Source: Candidatus Altimarinota bacterium (GTDB lineage: Bacteria > Patescibacteriota > Gracilibacteria > BD1-5 > UBA6164). From it: 46,094 bases of DNA. This document shows positions 28,906 through 38,270 of the stretch, one piece after another. How positions within the stretch are numbered: position 1 is the stretch's first letter; every line of letters starts with the position of its first letter. The notes below the pieces were generated by a model, which saw only the letters and a program-made list of their open reading frames with translations, searched no databases and had not been told where the DNA came from. A program made the translations under genes and the position numbers. The stretch is taken from positions 1 to 46,094 of the forward strand of contig JAUXPL010000046.1 in NCBI GenBank assembly GCA_030683605.1, read 5' to 3'.

Positions 28906-28978
28906 CAAAAAATCAACAAAAACAAAAAGTAGAAGTAAAGGGTCGTTACACTTGATTTTTATTATTAAGGAAATATTT

Positions 28979-29464
28979 ATGAATAATCTAAACGAGCATA
29001 TTGCTGTTTACAAAGAACAACTTGCAAAAGGTAATATAAAAATTGCTTACGATGGAATTGTAAATTTTACAACGAACTTAAAAACTATTTTTTCAAAAAA
29101 CTTGTCTGATAGATTTTCATTCAATGGAATATTTAAAGGATATATGGATTATACATATTTCTATTTCACTAATGATTATTTAAATGATAGAAAATTAAAG
29201 TTTGGACTTGTTTTGAATCATAATGAAATGAGATTTGAGTTATGGCTCTTGGGACAGACGAAAAATATTCAAAAAGAATATTGGGATTTACTAAAATCAA
29301 GCAAGTGGAATAAAGATAAAACAAAAATGCCAAAATATGCCGTATTAGAATCTGTGCTTATAAAAAATCCAGATTTCAATGATTTAGATTTACTTTCTCA
29401 AAATATTGAGAAAAATTTGATAAAAGTTTCTGATGAGATTATTAGTGAATTAAAAAAACTCTAA
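28979..29464 (+). CDS. Conserved hypothetical protein (DUF7000-like)
   Basis: A 161-aa soluble protein beginning MNNLNEHIAVYKEQLAKGNI. GIFKGYMDYTYFYFTNDYL, GLVLNHNEMRFELWLLGQT and SSKWNKDKTKMPKYAV match a conserved family I recall from Firmicutes (DUF7000); function unknown. ATG 28979 is preferred over 28952 because AAGGA lies 8 bases before it, an unusually clear ribosome binding site here. No UGA glycine occurs; all are GGN, unlike the neighbouring cluster, which suggests recent arrival. Promoter copy 1 lies just upstream. Confidence 0.8.
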   Translation: MNNLNEHIAVYKEQLAKGNIKIAYDGIVNFTTNLKTIFSKNLSDRFSFNGIFKGYMDYTYFYFTNDYLNDRKLKFGLVLNHNEMRFELWLLGQTKNIQKEYWDLLKSSKWNKDKTKMPKYAVLESVLIKNPDFNDLDLLSQNIEKNLIKVSDEIISELKKL

Positions 29465-29528
29465 TATAAGGAATTTTGAAAAATAAAATTAAAGCTCTTG
29501 AAAAAAAATAAAAAATTAAATATAATTT

Positions 29529-29951
29529 ATGGATAAATTTGAACACAAATATGGAATAATAGAAGATGAAAAAGTGAAAGCTTTTCATAAAAGTAGAAGA
29601 ATGTTTTGTATATATAAAAATGAACTTTTTGTTGCAGATTCTAATTCCCCTTATTCTCATGCTTCTTGGTTTGAGAGAGAATGATGGATGACAAAAGAAA
29701 AAGATGAATTAATTAATAAAATAACAAGATGAATAATAGACAATAAAGGTAACATATACTTTTACATTGGTTATGATTTTAGAATAAATGACGATATTGA
29801 AAAAGTATTTTTCTCTCATTTGAATATACTTAATAATAAAGTAAAACTTAATATTGATGCTTTTATTTACGGTTGATTAATAAAAGCTGAACCTGGAAAA
29901 ATTTGGCCACCAGATAAAGAATATGGTAAAGTTAGTAAATATTTAAAATAA
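29529..29951 (+). CDS. Hypothetical protein (140 aa)
   Basis: Starts MDKFEHKYGIIEDEKVKAFH. NSPYSHASWFEREGWMTKEK is followed by ITRGIIDNKGNIYFYIGYDF and AEPGKIWPPDKEYGKV. It has a mix of UGA and GGN glycines and no membrane segment. An alternating beta/alpha pattern with conserved-looking aromatic residues is visible, but I cannot assign a family. It lies 64 nt after the DUF7000-like gene on the same strand. Confidence 0.65.
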
Positions 29952-29954
29952 ACT

Positions 29955-30528
29955 ATGAAACAATATACATTCATACAAACTTTAATAAAGTTTTTATATC
30001 CGATGAAGGAAAAGAAAGAACTTTTATATTTTTCACTTACATATTTCTTGTCAGACGCTATTATAAATATATGACTTTTATATTTATTTAAAATTATAGT
30101 TGATGACATTACACTTTGAATAAATATTTATTTTTATTTATTTATAGTTTTTGTATTTATTAAACTTATAATAATTGTGTATTTTAGAAATTTTTTTGGA
30201 ATATTTTATCCAGAAATGAGAAAATATTTTTATAACAAATATCTTAATGAGTATTTACAATTAGATAATAATAAATCGGAACTTCACGGAACTGGGAAAA
30301 TTATAGCAGTAGTTGAAAAATCAACTAATGTTTGGGTTGATCAATATGAATAATCTTTTTAAGGACAAAACAGTTATAATTGTTGCTCACAGACTTCAAA
30401 CTGTTAAACATGCTGATAAAATCATTGTATTTGAAAATTGAAAAATAATTGAAGAGTGAAATCATTATGATTTATTAAACATAAAATGAAATTACTATAA
30501 AATGATTGAATTACAAAGCTGATTCTAA
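29955..30528 (+). pseudogene. ABC transporter (permease-ATPase fusion) remnant with internal deletion
   Basis: The 5' piece (132 aa, 29955-30353) resembles the N-terminal membrane helices of an exporter half-transporter (LIKFLYPMKEKKELLYFSLT). The 3' piece (60 aa, 30346-30528) is the tail of an ABC ATPase with the H-loop histidine (KTVIIVAHRLQTVKHADKII, then FENGKIIEEGNHYDLL). Walker A, signature and most of both domains are missing. The pieces overlap by 8 nt in different frames, so an internal deletion joined them. Non-functional as a transporter. Confidence 0.8.
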
Positions 30529-30601
30529 ATAATATATATTTTAAAATAGAAATTATTTAACTTTTTCCGACTATCGAAAGATTTCCTTCACCAAAATATA
30601 A

Positions 30602-30651
30602 TTATCACTCGCAAAAAAAATTTTGATTTATTCTAAAAATAATCTATAATA
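30602..30651 (+). promoter_or_regulatory. Promoter module, copy 2
   Basis: TTGATT (30623-30628) and TATAAT (30645-30650), spacing 16, lie 46 bases before the DUF389 start. Homologous to the module at 28856-28905, including part of the terminator sequence before it (CCGACTATCG at 30567-30576). Confidence 0.6.
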
Positions 30652-30696
30652 AGAATAAAATTACAAAAATAAATATAAAATTAACAAATACTGAAA

Positions 30697-32043
30697 ATGA
30701 AAAATAAAATTTTAAATTTTATTAGTCTTAATAATGGTGAAGAAGAACAAAAAAAAGTAATAGATAACATAAAATCAAATGTTTCTTTTAGAGGTGCAAA
30801 CCTATGGATATTAGCTTGTGCAATTGTTATTGCTTCGATAGGTTTAAATGTCAATTCAACTGCAGTTGTTATAGGAGCAATGCTAATTTCTCCACTTATG
30901 TGACCAATTGTAGGAGCATGACTTGCTTTGTCTATTTATGATTTTGAATTACTTAAAAGATCAGGAAAAAATTTATTTATAGCAACTATAGTAAGTTTAA
31001 TTGTAGCAACAGTATATTTTTATTTAAGCCCATTTAAAGAAGCACAATCTGAACTTCTTGCAAGAACTTCACCAAATATTTATGATGTTCTAATCGCCTT
31101 TTTTGGTGGTTTAGTGGGTGTAATTGCAATTACAAGGGTAGAAAAAGGTAATCCAATACCAGGTGTAGCGATAGCCACTGCATTAATGCCACCACTTTGC
31201 ACAGCTTGATATGCACTATCGATGGGTAATTTTTCATATTTCTTTGGTGCTATTTATTTATACTCTATCAACTGTTTTTTTATTTGTATATCTACTTTTT
31301 TTATTCTCAAATATTTAAAATATGAACCACTAGAAGAATTAAATCAAAAGTTTGAAAAACAGATAAAATACGGTATTTCTATACTAATTTTAATAATGAT
31401 TATTCCTAGTTTCTATTTAGCAAATAGACTTCTTCAAGAAAATAAATACAATCAAAAATTAGAGCAATTTATAAATATAGAGTTGATAAATAAAGGTCAT
31501 ACAATAATTTACAAAAGAACAAATTTCAATAAATCCCCTAAAGTAATTGAGCTTGCCTTTTTAAACAAAAAATTTAATGAAACTGAAACTGAATTTCTAA
31601 ACCAACAACTCTCAGAATACAATATTGACAATACAGTAATAGAAATAAAACAAGATACAAAAGATTTAAAAGGTGAAATATTGAATGAAATAGGAATTCA
31701 AAACAAAAAATTTACTGAAAAAGATCTTTTAATAAATAACTTGCAAACAGAGTTAAACGAATATAAGGTTTCTAATACGGAAATATTAAAAGAGATTGCA
31801 ATACTATTTCCTGAGATGAGTAATGTATCAATGGGTAAACATCAAATCAATACAAACACTGATAGTTCAAAGTTAGTTACAATTTTTTTGTATCAAACTG
31901 ATAATACAATAAATTTAGATACTAATAAAATTGAAAAATGGTTAAGCCAAAAATTACAGACAGAAGATATTGAATTAGTGAAAAACAATAAGGTAAAAGA
32001 ATCACAGGATATACAAGAAATTTTAGATTCAGAAGCTGAGTAA
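30697..32043 (+). CDS. DUF389 family membrane protein
   Basis: A 448-aa protein. After a short soluble start come five or six membrane helices with the family motifs [39 protein letters not shown] and CTAGYALSMG. A soluble Glu/Lys/Asn-rich C-terminal half follows. DUF389 proteins are of unknown function, possibly transporters. Three UGA glycines interrupt the standard-code frame (30901, 30919 and 31207 region), all at family-conserved glycines; the remaining glycines are GGN. That is the pattern of a gene being adapted to code 25. Promoter copy 2 is upstream. The following 206 bases show no gene. Confidence 0.9.
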
Positions 32044-32249
32044 AGCTTTGTTTATAATAGTTAGTTTTGTGTTTCTAAGTACTCAAAATCAATTATAAGC
32101 AAAATCTATGTATAATAATTACATCTTTTCCTCCTATCAAAACATATCAAGTACACTCATTCCGAAAACTACGATCAGTTGCCTACATTATATTCAATAT
32201 GATTGATGACTAAAAAGAAGAGGTAATTATAAAATTTTACTTATCCAAT

Positions 32250-32795
32250 ATGACAAATATAACTTTTATTACAGGCAATCAAAGTAAAGCAGATTACTTA
32301 TCGAAATATCTTGGTCATCCCCTAGATCATGTCAAACTAAATTTGGATGAAATTCAATCTACTGATCTAAATGAAATTGTAGAACATAAAGTTAGACAAG
32401 CTTATTATATAATTCAGAAACCGGTTATTGTAGAAGATGTTTCTTTAGAATTTAATGCACTTGGTGGTTTACCTGGTCCTTTCATAAAGTTTTTTGTAGA
32501 TAAGGTTCCATTTGAGTTAATATGTTCTATGATACCTAGTGATTTAACAAGAAAAGCAAAAGCAAGATGTGTTTTTGGTTATTTTGATTGAACAGAGTTA
32601 AAATTATTTGAAGGAAGTTTAGATGGAGAAATTGCAACAGCTCCTTCAGGTGAAAATGGCTATGGGTGGGACAAGATATTTATTCCACAATGATATACTA
32701 TCACAAGAGCATCGTTATGTGAAGAAGATGACCAAAAAACATATTTGAAAATTAAACCATTTGCAAAACTGAAAAAATTCCTAGAAACAAAATAA
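32250..32795 (+). CDS. Ham1/RdgB-like non-canonical purine NTP pyrophosphatase
   Basis: A 181-aa protein starting ITFITGNQSKADYLSKYLG (the T/SGN-K motif that binds nucleotide). VIVEDVSLEFNALGGLPGPF carries the catalytic Asp/Glu, and PSGENGYGWDKIFIPQGYT is the family's GYGxDPIFxPxGY motif. The enzyme removes ITP, dITP and XTP by hydrolysis to monophosphates. Two UGA glycines (FDGTEL and PQGYT) against several GGN again suggest a partly recoded import. It may complement the Nudix enzymes in nucleotide sanitation. Confidence 0.9.
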
Positions 32796-32874
32796 ATATC
32801 ATATATAATAAAAAGTAGCTAAGAAACTTCACATAAAAAAGAACACTGTGATATATATTTATTAAAACTCTCCA

Positions 32875-33426
32875 ATGAAATACACAGAATTTTGAAGCCT
32901 TTATGAACATTGAATTGATTATATGATACTAGATATTAATTGATATGAAGACATATGAGATGCTCTCAAAATGGATAAATATACTTGATTGAATTTGAAT
33001 TGTTTACCAAAAGATTTAAAAGAAAAAATTCTAAAATCAAAACCTGTAGATAATATAATAGTTAATTGAGCTAATTACTGAATAGTTTTAGCTGAAATTT
33101 TTAAAGAATTGTGAATAAAATCATATAATATTGTTACAGATAATAATGATAGAAATATTGAAAGTCTAAAAAGACATTGAGTTATTTATATTTGAAGTAT
33201 AAACGATTTTTTAGATCTAAATATACAATCTATTAATTGACACTTTAATTGCTTTAGATATGGTTTTATTAATAGAAATTCTTTTACTTGAAACTTAAAC
33301 TTGCCATATGTATTATTTTATGAAAATGAAGATTCAGAAAAATCTATAAATAAATTAATCGAATCTGTTAAGTTAAATAATCAAAAAACATTAAATACTT
33401 ATCCAAATAAATTATGAAACAAATAG
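32875..33426 (+). CDS. Hypothetical protein (183 aa) ending in the csaA repeat
   Basis: Starts MKYTEFGSLYEHGIDYMILD with alternating beta/alpha elements (DNIIVNGANYGIVLAEIFKE; YNIVTDNNDRNIESLKRHGV) that suggest a Rossmann-like fold. Glycines are nearly all UGA. Its last codons (LGNK, stop TAG 33424-33426) lie inside the right csaA repeat, so its 3' end was probably set by the recombination that created the repeat. Family not recognised. Confidence 0.7.
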
Positions 33427-33532
33427 GTCCTTTTATGTCAGAATTTTTAGTTACTTGATTTGTGAATTGAAATTGAGAAGTAATATTAGCAGTGCCTGAT
33501 AAAAAAAGTATAAATTGAACTAAATTAGGATA
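33414..33532 (+). pseudogene. csaA remnant with internal deletion
   Basis: ATGAAACAAATA, identical to the first four codons of csaA, is joined directly to the codons for GPFMSEFLVTGFVNGNGEV through to the stop at 33530-33532. In the intact gene AAACAAATA occurs both at codons 2-4 and at codons 75-77, so a deletion between these 9-base repeats explains the structure. The 39-residue frame lacks most of the OB fold. Confidence 0.8.
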
Positions 33533-33574
33533 AATTCCTAAACAATCTTAAATTTTACATTAGTTAATTAATTT
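33417..33574 (+). repeat. 158-bp direct repeat, right copy (3' end of csaA)
   Basis: Ungapped match to 22639-22796, with mismatches at four positions. The two copies stand 10,778 bases apart in the same orientation and enclose the radical SAM/PanD-like region. Confidence 0.9.
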
Positions 33575-33596
33575 TAATACAGAATACAAAAAATTT

Positions 33597-33623
33597 AAAA
33601 CCCCTTATTTTGTAAGAGGTTTT
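33597..33623. terminator. Terminator after the csaA remnant
   Basis: AAAACCCCTTA and TAAGAGGTTTT pair with one mismatch. It lies between the plus-strand remnant and a minus-strand small gene and can serve both. Confidence 0.65.
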
Positions 33624-33630
33624 ATAAAAT

Positions 33631-33831
33631 CTAATCTTCCAATTTTTTTTCCATACGACGAATTCTAGTCTTTTTTTGACTTATCTTATGTTTTAGCTTT
33701 AACGGTATTTTTTTATGCTTCCTTTCATAATTATCCCTTTGTTCAATTAATTTCTTTAATTTTGTTTTTTGTTTTTGTATCTGTTTCAAAAGAGATGTTT
33801 TATTTTTATTTTTCTCTTTATCTTTAGTCAT
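33631..33831 (-). CDS. Small highly basic coiled-coil protein (66 aa)
   Basis: MTKDKEKNKNKTSLLKQIQK followed by heptad-like KLKKLIEQRDNYERKHKKIPLKLKHKI. Nearly half the residues are Lys, Arg or His and no glycine is present, so code use cannot be judged. A terminator lies directly past its stop. Could bind nucleic acid; no family recognised. Confidence 0.5.
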   Translation of the reverse strand: MTKDKEKNKNKTSLLKQIQKQKTKLKKLIEQRDNYERKHKKIPLKLKHKISQKKTRIRRMEKKLED

Positions 33832-33899
33832 ATTATTCCCCTATTAGTTTAAGATATATTATATATTACATAATATATCTTATTTGTCAAATATAATTT

Positions 33900-34466
33900 T
33901 TATAAATCATCATAGTCACTACTATCATTTACCAATTCAGAAATTAATTCTACTTTATTTTTTGAATCTTTTTCAGCTATTTTTTCTTTTTCTGCATTAA
34001 TAATATGTAATGCTTTACGTGCATCAGGAATATAATTAAATATTCTTACTTGTTCTCTTTGTTGTTCAATAACTAAATTTCAAAATCAAATAATATTTGC
34101 AATAATTCACCTAGTATAAGTATCAATTTTAGTGATTTTACTTATATCTATAAATTCTATATCGTCTACAAACAAAAGAGATGCTTTAATAACAATGATT
34201 TGTCAATCACTAATTATTAACAAATCATTGTAAAACTTTATATATGATAATATTAACTTAATAAAAGCATAATTTATCAATAGAAAAATTAAAGGAAAAA
34301 AAACATAATCAAGGATTTCTTCTCATAATACTAACCTAAATTTAAGACTTAAATAATATAAAAAGATAGCAAATATAAAAAATGTGATAAACTTCAAATA
34401 TTTAAAAAATAGGACTATTCAGTGCTTCCTTATTATCGTATAATCATATTTTGAATAATAAACCAT
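33900..34466 (-). CDS. Membrane protein with PH-like cytoplasmic part (188 aa)
   Basis: Two membrane segments at about residues 22-40 and 52-75 are followed by a beta-rich domain (NDLLIISDGQIIVIKASLLF, DIEFIDISKITKIDTYTRG). A charged tail follows (ALHIINAEKEKIAEKDSKNK). This architecture is like bacterial PH (YdbS-like) membrane proteins; the assignment is by layout only. The start ATG at 34464-34466 overlaps the end of the upstream ORF by 65 bases in another frame. Confidence 0.6.
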
Positions 34467-34680
34467 AATCAAAAAAAGTTATTATTAAAAAGCTAGAAAC
34501 TATAAAAAGTATAATAAATATAAATATTATTTTTCATTTAATAATTGTGTAACCTCTTCATAATGATGATAATTTTGTATCATTCATATGTTTTATGCTC
34601 AGATTCTTTAATCTTTTGATAATAAATGAATACAATAATATCAAAAAAAATAAATACAATATGATAAAAAATATAATCAT
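34402..34680 (-). CDS. Small two-TM membrane protein (92 aa)
   Basis: Two hydrophobic segments (residues 1-20 and about 53-72) surround a basic linker (KRLKNLSIKHMNDTKLSSLG). Its last 22 codons overlap the start of the next gene in a different frame, which suggests translational coupling. The pair may alternatively be one gene split by a frameshift. Unrecognised. Confidence 0.5.
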
Positions 34681-34881
34681 AATTTTAAAATTAATGATAA
34701 TTATACAAATTATATAACAATTAATTTAAAAATCAACTCTAACTATTTTAATTTTAAAAATCAATGATTTTTCACTATTTTAAGATAATCTTTCAATTCC
34801 ATAAAAAAAATTTTTTAATTTCAACATTTTGTAGTATAATGATAAAAAATGAAAACTAAATATAATAATTAAAAATAAAAA

Positions 34882-35967
34882 ATGAAAATTTGACTAGACT
34901 TAAGATTTATCTGAGACAACATTTATTCTACATTTGTATTAGAGTTAGTTATCGGTATTATAGAAAAAAGTAGTTGACAAACATTTGTCATCTATACAAA
35001 TAAAAAGATAGAATGATTAGAACATGAAAATGTAACAATAAAAAATGTATGAATTAAAAACGGTAGTATACAAGAACAATCAAAGTACTTAAAAATACTT
35101 AAACATGATAATAATAATTTGATGATATTCTTCAATCATTTCAAGCCTATTTTGTATACTCTAAATTATTTCACTCTACTTCCTTCATTAAAAGATGTAT
35201 ATTATAGTAATTTTAGTAATTATATAAAAAAATATAGTTATTTATATCTACTTGAAAAAAATCTAAATAATTCTGTAAAAATAATATGTTTTGATACTAA
35301 TACATCTGATGAATTAATAGAAAAATACAATATTTCAGAGAGAAAAATAAATTTATTACAATGATTTTTTCCAAATATTCATATACATGACCATAAAACG
35401 GATTTAAAAATAAATATAAAAACTAGATATGGTATAAAAAATGATTTTTTTATATATTCTTGAGGTGAATGAGTGGAAAAAAATTACGAAAAACTAGTAT
35501 ATGTTTTTGATAAATTAAAAAAAGACTGACACCAAATTGATTTAGTATTTCTATGAGAAGCTATTTCAAAAAATGTAATTCTTAGAAATATAATTATAAA
35601 CCTAGATCTACAAACAAATATACATTTTATATGACATATTAAACAAAGTGAAAAAATAATGTTTTACAATGAATCTATGTGAGTATTATTTCCAAGTTTT
35701 TATGAACCATTTCCATTTAGATTAAGTGAACCACTTCATTTTTGAACAGCAATTATTTCAAGCGAATTAAAAAATATCAGATCTATTTTTTGAGAATCAA
35801 TTAATTATTTTTCAGCTATTTCAGTAAATAATATATACGAAAAAGTAAAAAGTTACATTGATGATAAAGAATGAACTAAATTTCACCATAAACCAGTATT
35901 TGAAAAAATAAAGAAAAAATACTCAAAAGAAAATTCAATAAAACAATTAATAGAAATAATAGATTAA
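34882..35967 (+). CDS. GT-B fold glycosyltransferase (GT4-like)
   Basis: A 361-aa protein. The N-terminal Rossmann domain begins MKIGLDLRFIGDNIYSTFV. The C-terminal part has IYSGGEGVEKNYEKLVYVFD, a hinge typical of GT4. LVFLGEA and IHFIGHIKQSEKIMFYNESM are followed by the donor-binding region VLFPSFYEPFPFRLSEPL, equivalent to the GT4 PSxxEGFGLPxxEA motif. It would transfer a sugar from a nucleotide donor, probably for surface glycans. Acceptor and donor cannot be named. A TATAAT at 34835-34840 precedes it. Confidence 0.85.
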
Positions 35968-35969
35968 TT

Positions 35970-36002
35970 CCCCCTCCTAGCCTCCCCCTTGTAAGGGGAG
36001 GA
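35970..36002. repeat. GC-rich palindrome in the hrcA leader
   Basis: CCTCCCC/GGGGAGG stem 15 bases before the hrcA start and directly after the glycosyltransferase stop. It would weaken or separate read-through into hrcA. No CIRCE operator (TTAGCACTC-N9-GAGTGCTAA) is present here. Confidence 0.55.
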
Positions 36003-36016
36003 ATAACTACTTAACG

Positions 36017-36715
36017 ATGAGTGCATTAACACAAAGAAATATTGATATATTAAAAATAATTGTAGAAGAATATTTGGAAACTGGAGAAGTTTTAGGTAGT
36101 AAATTATTATTACAAAAATATAATTTATGAGTTAGTCCAGCTACTGTTAGACTAGATATGGCAAAATTGGAATGATTAGAATTAATATATCAACCATATA
36201 ATTCAGCAGGTAGATTACCTACATCAAAATGATTAAGAGCATTTGTAAATTATTTGATGCAAAGCAGTCCTGACTATTTTTTGTATACTAAAAATTCAGA
36301 TATTTGAGAAGAAAAAATAGAACAATTATCTGATTATGTAAATAAAATAACATACGAATTAGCAAAAAATACATCTGAAATTGCTTTTTTCTTAGTACCT
36401 GATAAAAACATTGTTAATTATTCTGGAATATGAATATTTCTAGAACAAAATCATAAAAGATTGTGAGATTCAATATTTTCTATTATAAAAATGCTAGAAG
36501 ATAAATTTAGTTTTTCCAAATTTATTAAATCATTTCCTATCAATACTGGTATCAATCTATTCATATGAGAAGAAAATATATTACCTTTCTTAAAAGATTA
36601 TACTATAATAGTTAAACAAGTGAATATTAATTGAAGTATGTGATATATTTGAATTATATGAAGTTTGAAAATGAACTATAGTTTCAACTTAAGTGCAGTA
36701 AAATGAATAATATAA
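36017..36715 (+). CDS. hrcA: Heat-inducible transcription repressor HrcA (short form)
   Basis: A 232-aa repressor whose N-terminal winged helix is clear: LTQRNIDILKIIVEEYLETG, then VSPATVRLDMAKLEGLELIY and SAGRLPTSKGLRAFVNYLM. The C-terminal GAF-like part (NYSGIGIFL; GSMGYIGIIGSLKMNY) retains the family's GPxRM-like end. HrcA binds CIRCE and represses chaperone operons. Usual length is about 340 aa; here the dimerisation insert is much reduced, as often seen in small genomes. No dnaK or grpE is in view. Confidence 0.9.
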
Positions 36716-36717
36716 AA

Positions 36718-36751
36718 GTAGTGAACGATTGCAATCGTTCACTACTTTTTT
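36718..36751. terminator. Bidirectional terminator between hrcA and trxA
   Basis: GTAGTGAACGATT and AATCGTTCACTAC form a perfect 13-bp stem, followed by TTTTTT on the plus strand. Convergent genes end on both sides. Confidence 0.85.
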
Positions 36752-36774
36752 GGTGCTTGTTTTGATTAATATTC

Positions 36775-37086
36775 TTATAAATATTTTCAGCAAATTTCTG
36801 TTAATTTATCTATTTGTTGTACTCAAACCATAGTTTCAACAGCTTGTCAGTCTTTGAATACAATAAGTGTAGGAATAGACATTACTCTAAATTGTCCAGC
36901 GATTTCTGGAGATTCATCTACATTTACTTTTGCAACAGTCATTTTATCATCCATTTTAGTAGAAAAATCTTCTAAAATAGGAAGCATCATTTGACATGGT
37001 CCACACCATTCAGCCCAAAAATCTACCAATGTAACTCAAGAATTAATAGTTTTTTCAAAGTTCTCTTTGTTTAATGCAACAGCCAT
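36775..37086 (-). CDS. trxA: Thioredoxin
   Basis: A 103-aa thioredoxin with the redox site WCGPC ([17 protein letters not shown]), the buried Asp in VDFW, and the cis-proline loop [12 protein letters not shown]. It reduces disulfides in the cytoplasm. Length matches Trx exactly, with no signal peptide. The start ATG 37084-37086 gives the usual short helix before the first strand. Confidence 0.96.
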
Positions 37087-37151
37087 ATTTTTCTCTTAAT
37101 TAATAAATAAACTACTGAGGGATTATAGTAACAAATCTTATAAAATCAATT

Positions 37152-38138
37152 TTAAATATCTTTCTTTGTTAAAAAATCTCAAAAAATGTCTTTAAAAACA
37201 CTAATAGCAAGTTCTTGGTTTATAAAAAATGGTGATGTAGAAACAGTAATAATTGAAGCTTTTTTTGCTGCATCAAGTACTACTTTTTTCTTTAATTCAT
37301 AGTCTATATAATCCAAATCTGGCTGAAAAAAATCTAGATCTAAATTGAGAATGATCCCATTTCACTTAGTTTCTTCCTCCATTCAGACCTCACCCCCTGC
37401 CCCTCTCCTTAGAGGAGAGGGGTGATTGTATAATAATTTATTTATTCATTCTATTCCCTCTCCTCTAAGGAGAGGGCTAGGGTGAGGTTGGTCTAAGTGT
37501 CTAGTGTGAGGGCTATTTTGTGTAAGAATATTATGGTCTAAATATTCTATCAAATTACTTTCATTTCTGATTTGAATTATTTCTCAGATTATTCATTCTT
37601 CTTTTGCTGGAATAATATAATCACCTACATTTAATACATTATTTGTGAAATCAAACACTTTTTGTAAATCATAAGAATCCGGCTTCAATAAATGTTTATC
37701 ATTATCCCTAGTATCTGCATGCTCATCTATATGTACAAGTATATTATTGTCTCAAATCAATCACTCACTTCTAGCTAAATACCAAAAATAATAAGCATGA
37801 TTATGATTATCAAAGAGATAAATACTTTTATTAACAATATTAGATTTATTTGTATAGGGACTCCCCTTGTGGTTGTCCTGAAAATTAGCTAATTTTATCT
37901 TATAAAAATTTTTTAATCAATAATTAGTAGATAATTTATCATCAAAATCATAGTCTTCAAATGCAACCTTATTTTCCCTCTCCTGTAGGAGAGGGCTAGG
38001 GTGAGGTTGAAGCTCTATTTGTTCTAAATCATCTATTTCTATGAGATTTGGAACATATATTTGTTTATTTGTTCTAGTCTCATATGAAAAAGCATTGTTT
38101 CATACAGCTTCGGTTATATAAAAAGGTTTTATATACAT
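37152..38138 (-). CDS. UPF0489-like protein with repeat insertions
   Basis: A 328-aa protein. IYLFDNHNHAYYFWYLA, ILVHIDEHADTRD and GIILNLDLDFFQPDLDYID form a metal-binding Asp/His pattern characteristic of the UPF0489 family, which looks like an arginase-fold relative. Two or three GC-rich insertions encode QPHPSPLLQER (about residue 44) and QPHPSPLLRGEGIEG with NHPSPLRRGAGGEVG (about 215-250). They interrupt the protein between conserved blocks without breaking the frame. Biochemical role unknown. Confidence 0.75.
37384..37512 (-). repeat. GC-rich repeat cluster inside the UPF0489-like gene
   Basis: Two opposed CCTCTCC/GGAGAGG palindromes enclose about 40 A+T-rich bases, the same layout as the pair bracketing DUF559 in recQ but with almost nothing between. 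It may be an empty or deleted version of that unit. Confidence 0.6.
37976..38013 (-). repeat. Second GC-rich repeat in the UPF0489-like gene
   Basis: CCCTCTCCTGTAGGAGAGGG palindrome followed by CTAGGGTGAGG, encoding the PHPSPLLQERE peptide near residue 45. Confidence 0.65.
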
Positions 38139-38270
38139 TTTTGTATTTTAAAAATTATATTCTTAAGTATTATAGTGAAAAATATTCTAAATACAATTAT
38201 TGACTATTTATTTATTTTATATATTATTTAAACATTAAAATAAAAACAAATAATATTTAATAATATAATT

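Noticed and set aside
33414-33532. Independent 39-aa gene
   Set aside because: The sequence is a csaA start fused to a csaA end and lacks most of the fold, so it is treated as a remnant.
22639-33574. Prophage
   Set aside because: No capsid, terminase, tail, portal or integrase genes are found in the block.
36003-36016. CIRCE operator before hrcA
   Set aside because: No TTAGCACTC/GAGTGCTAA inverted repeat is present in the leader.
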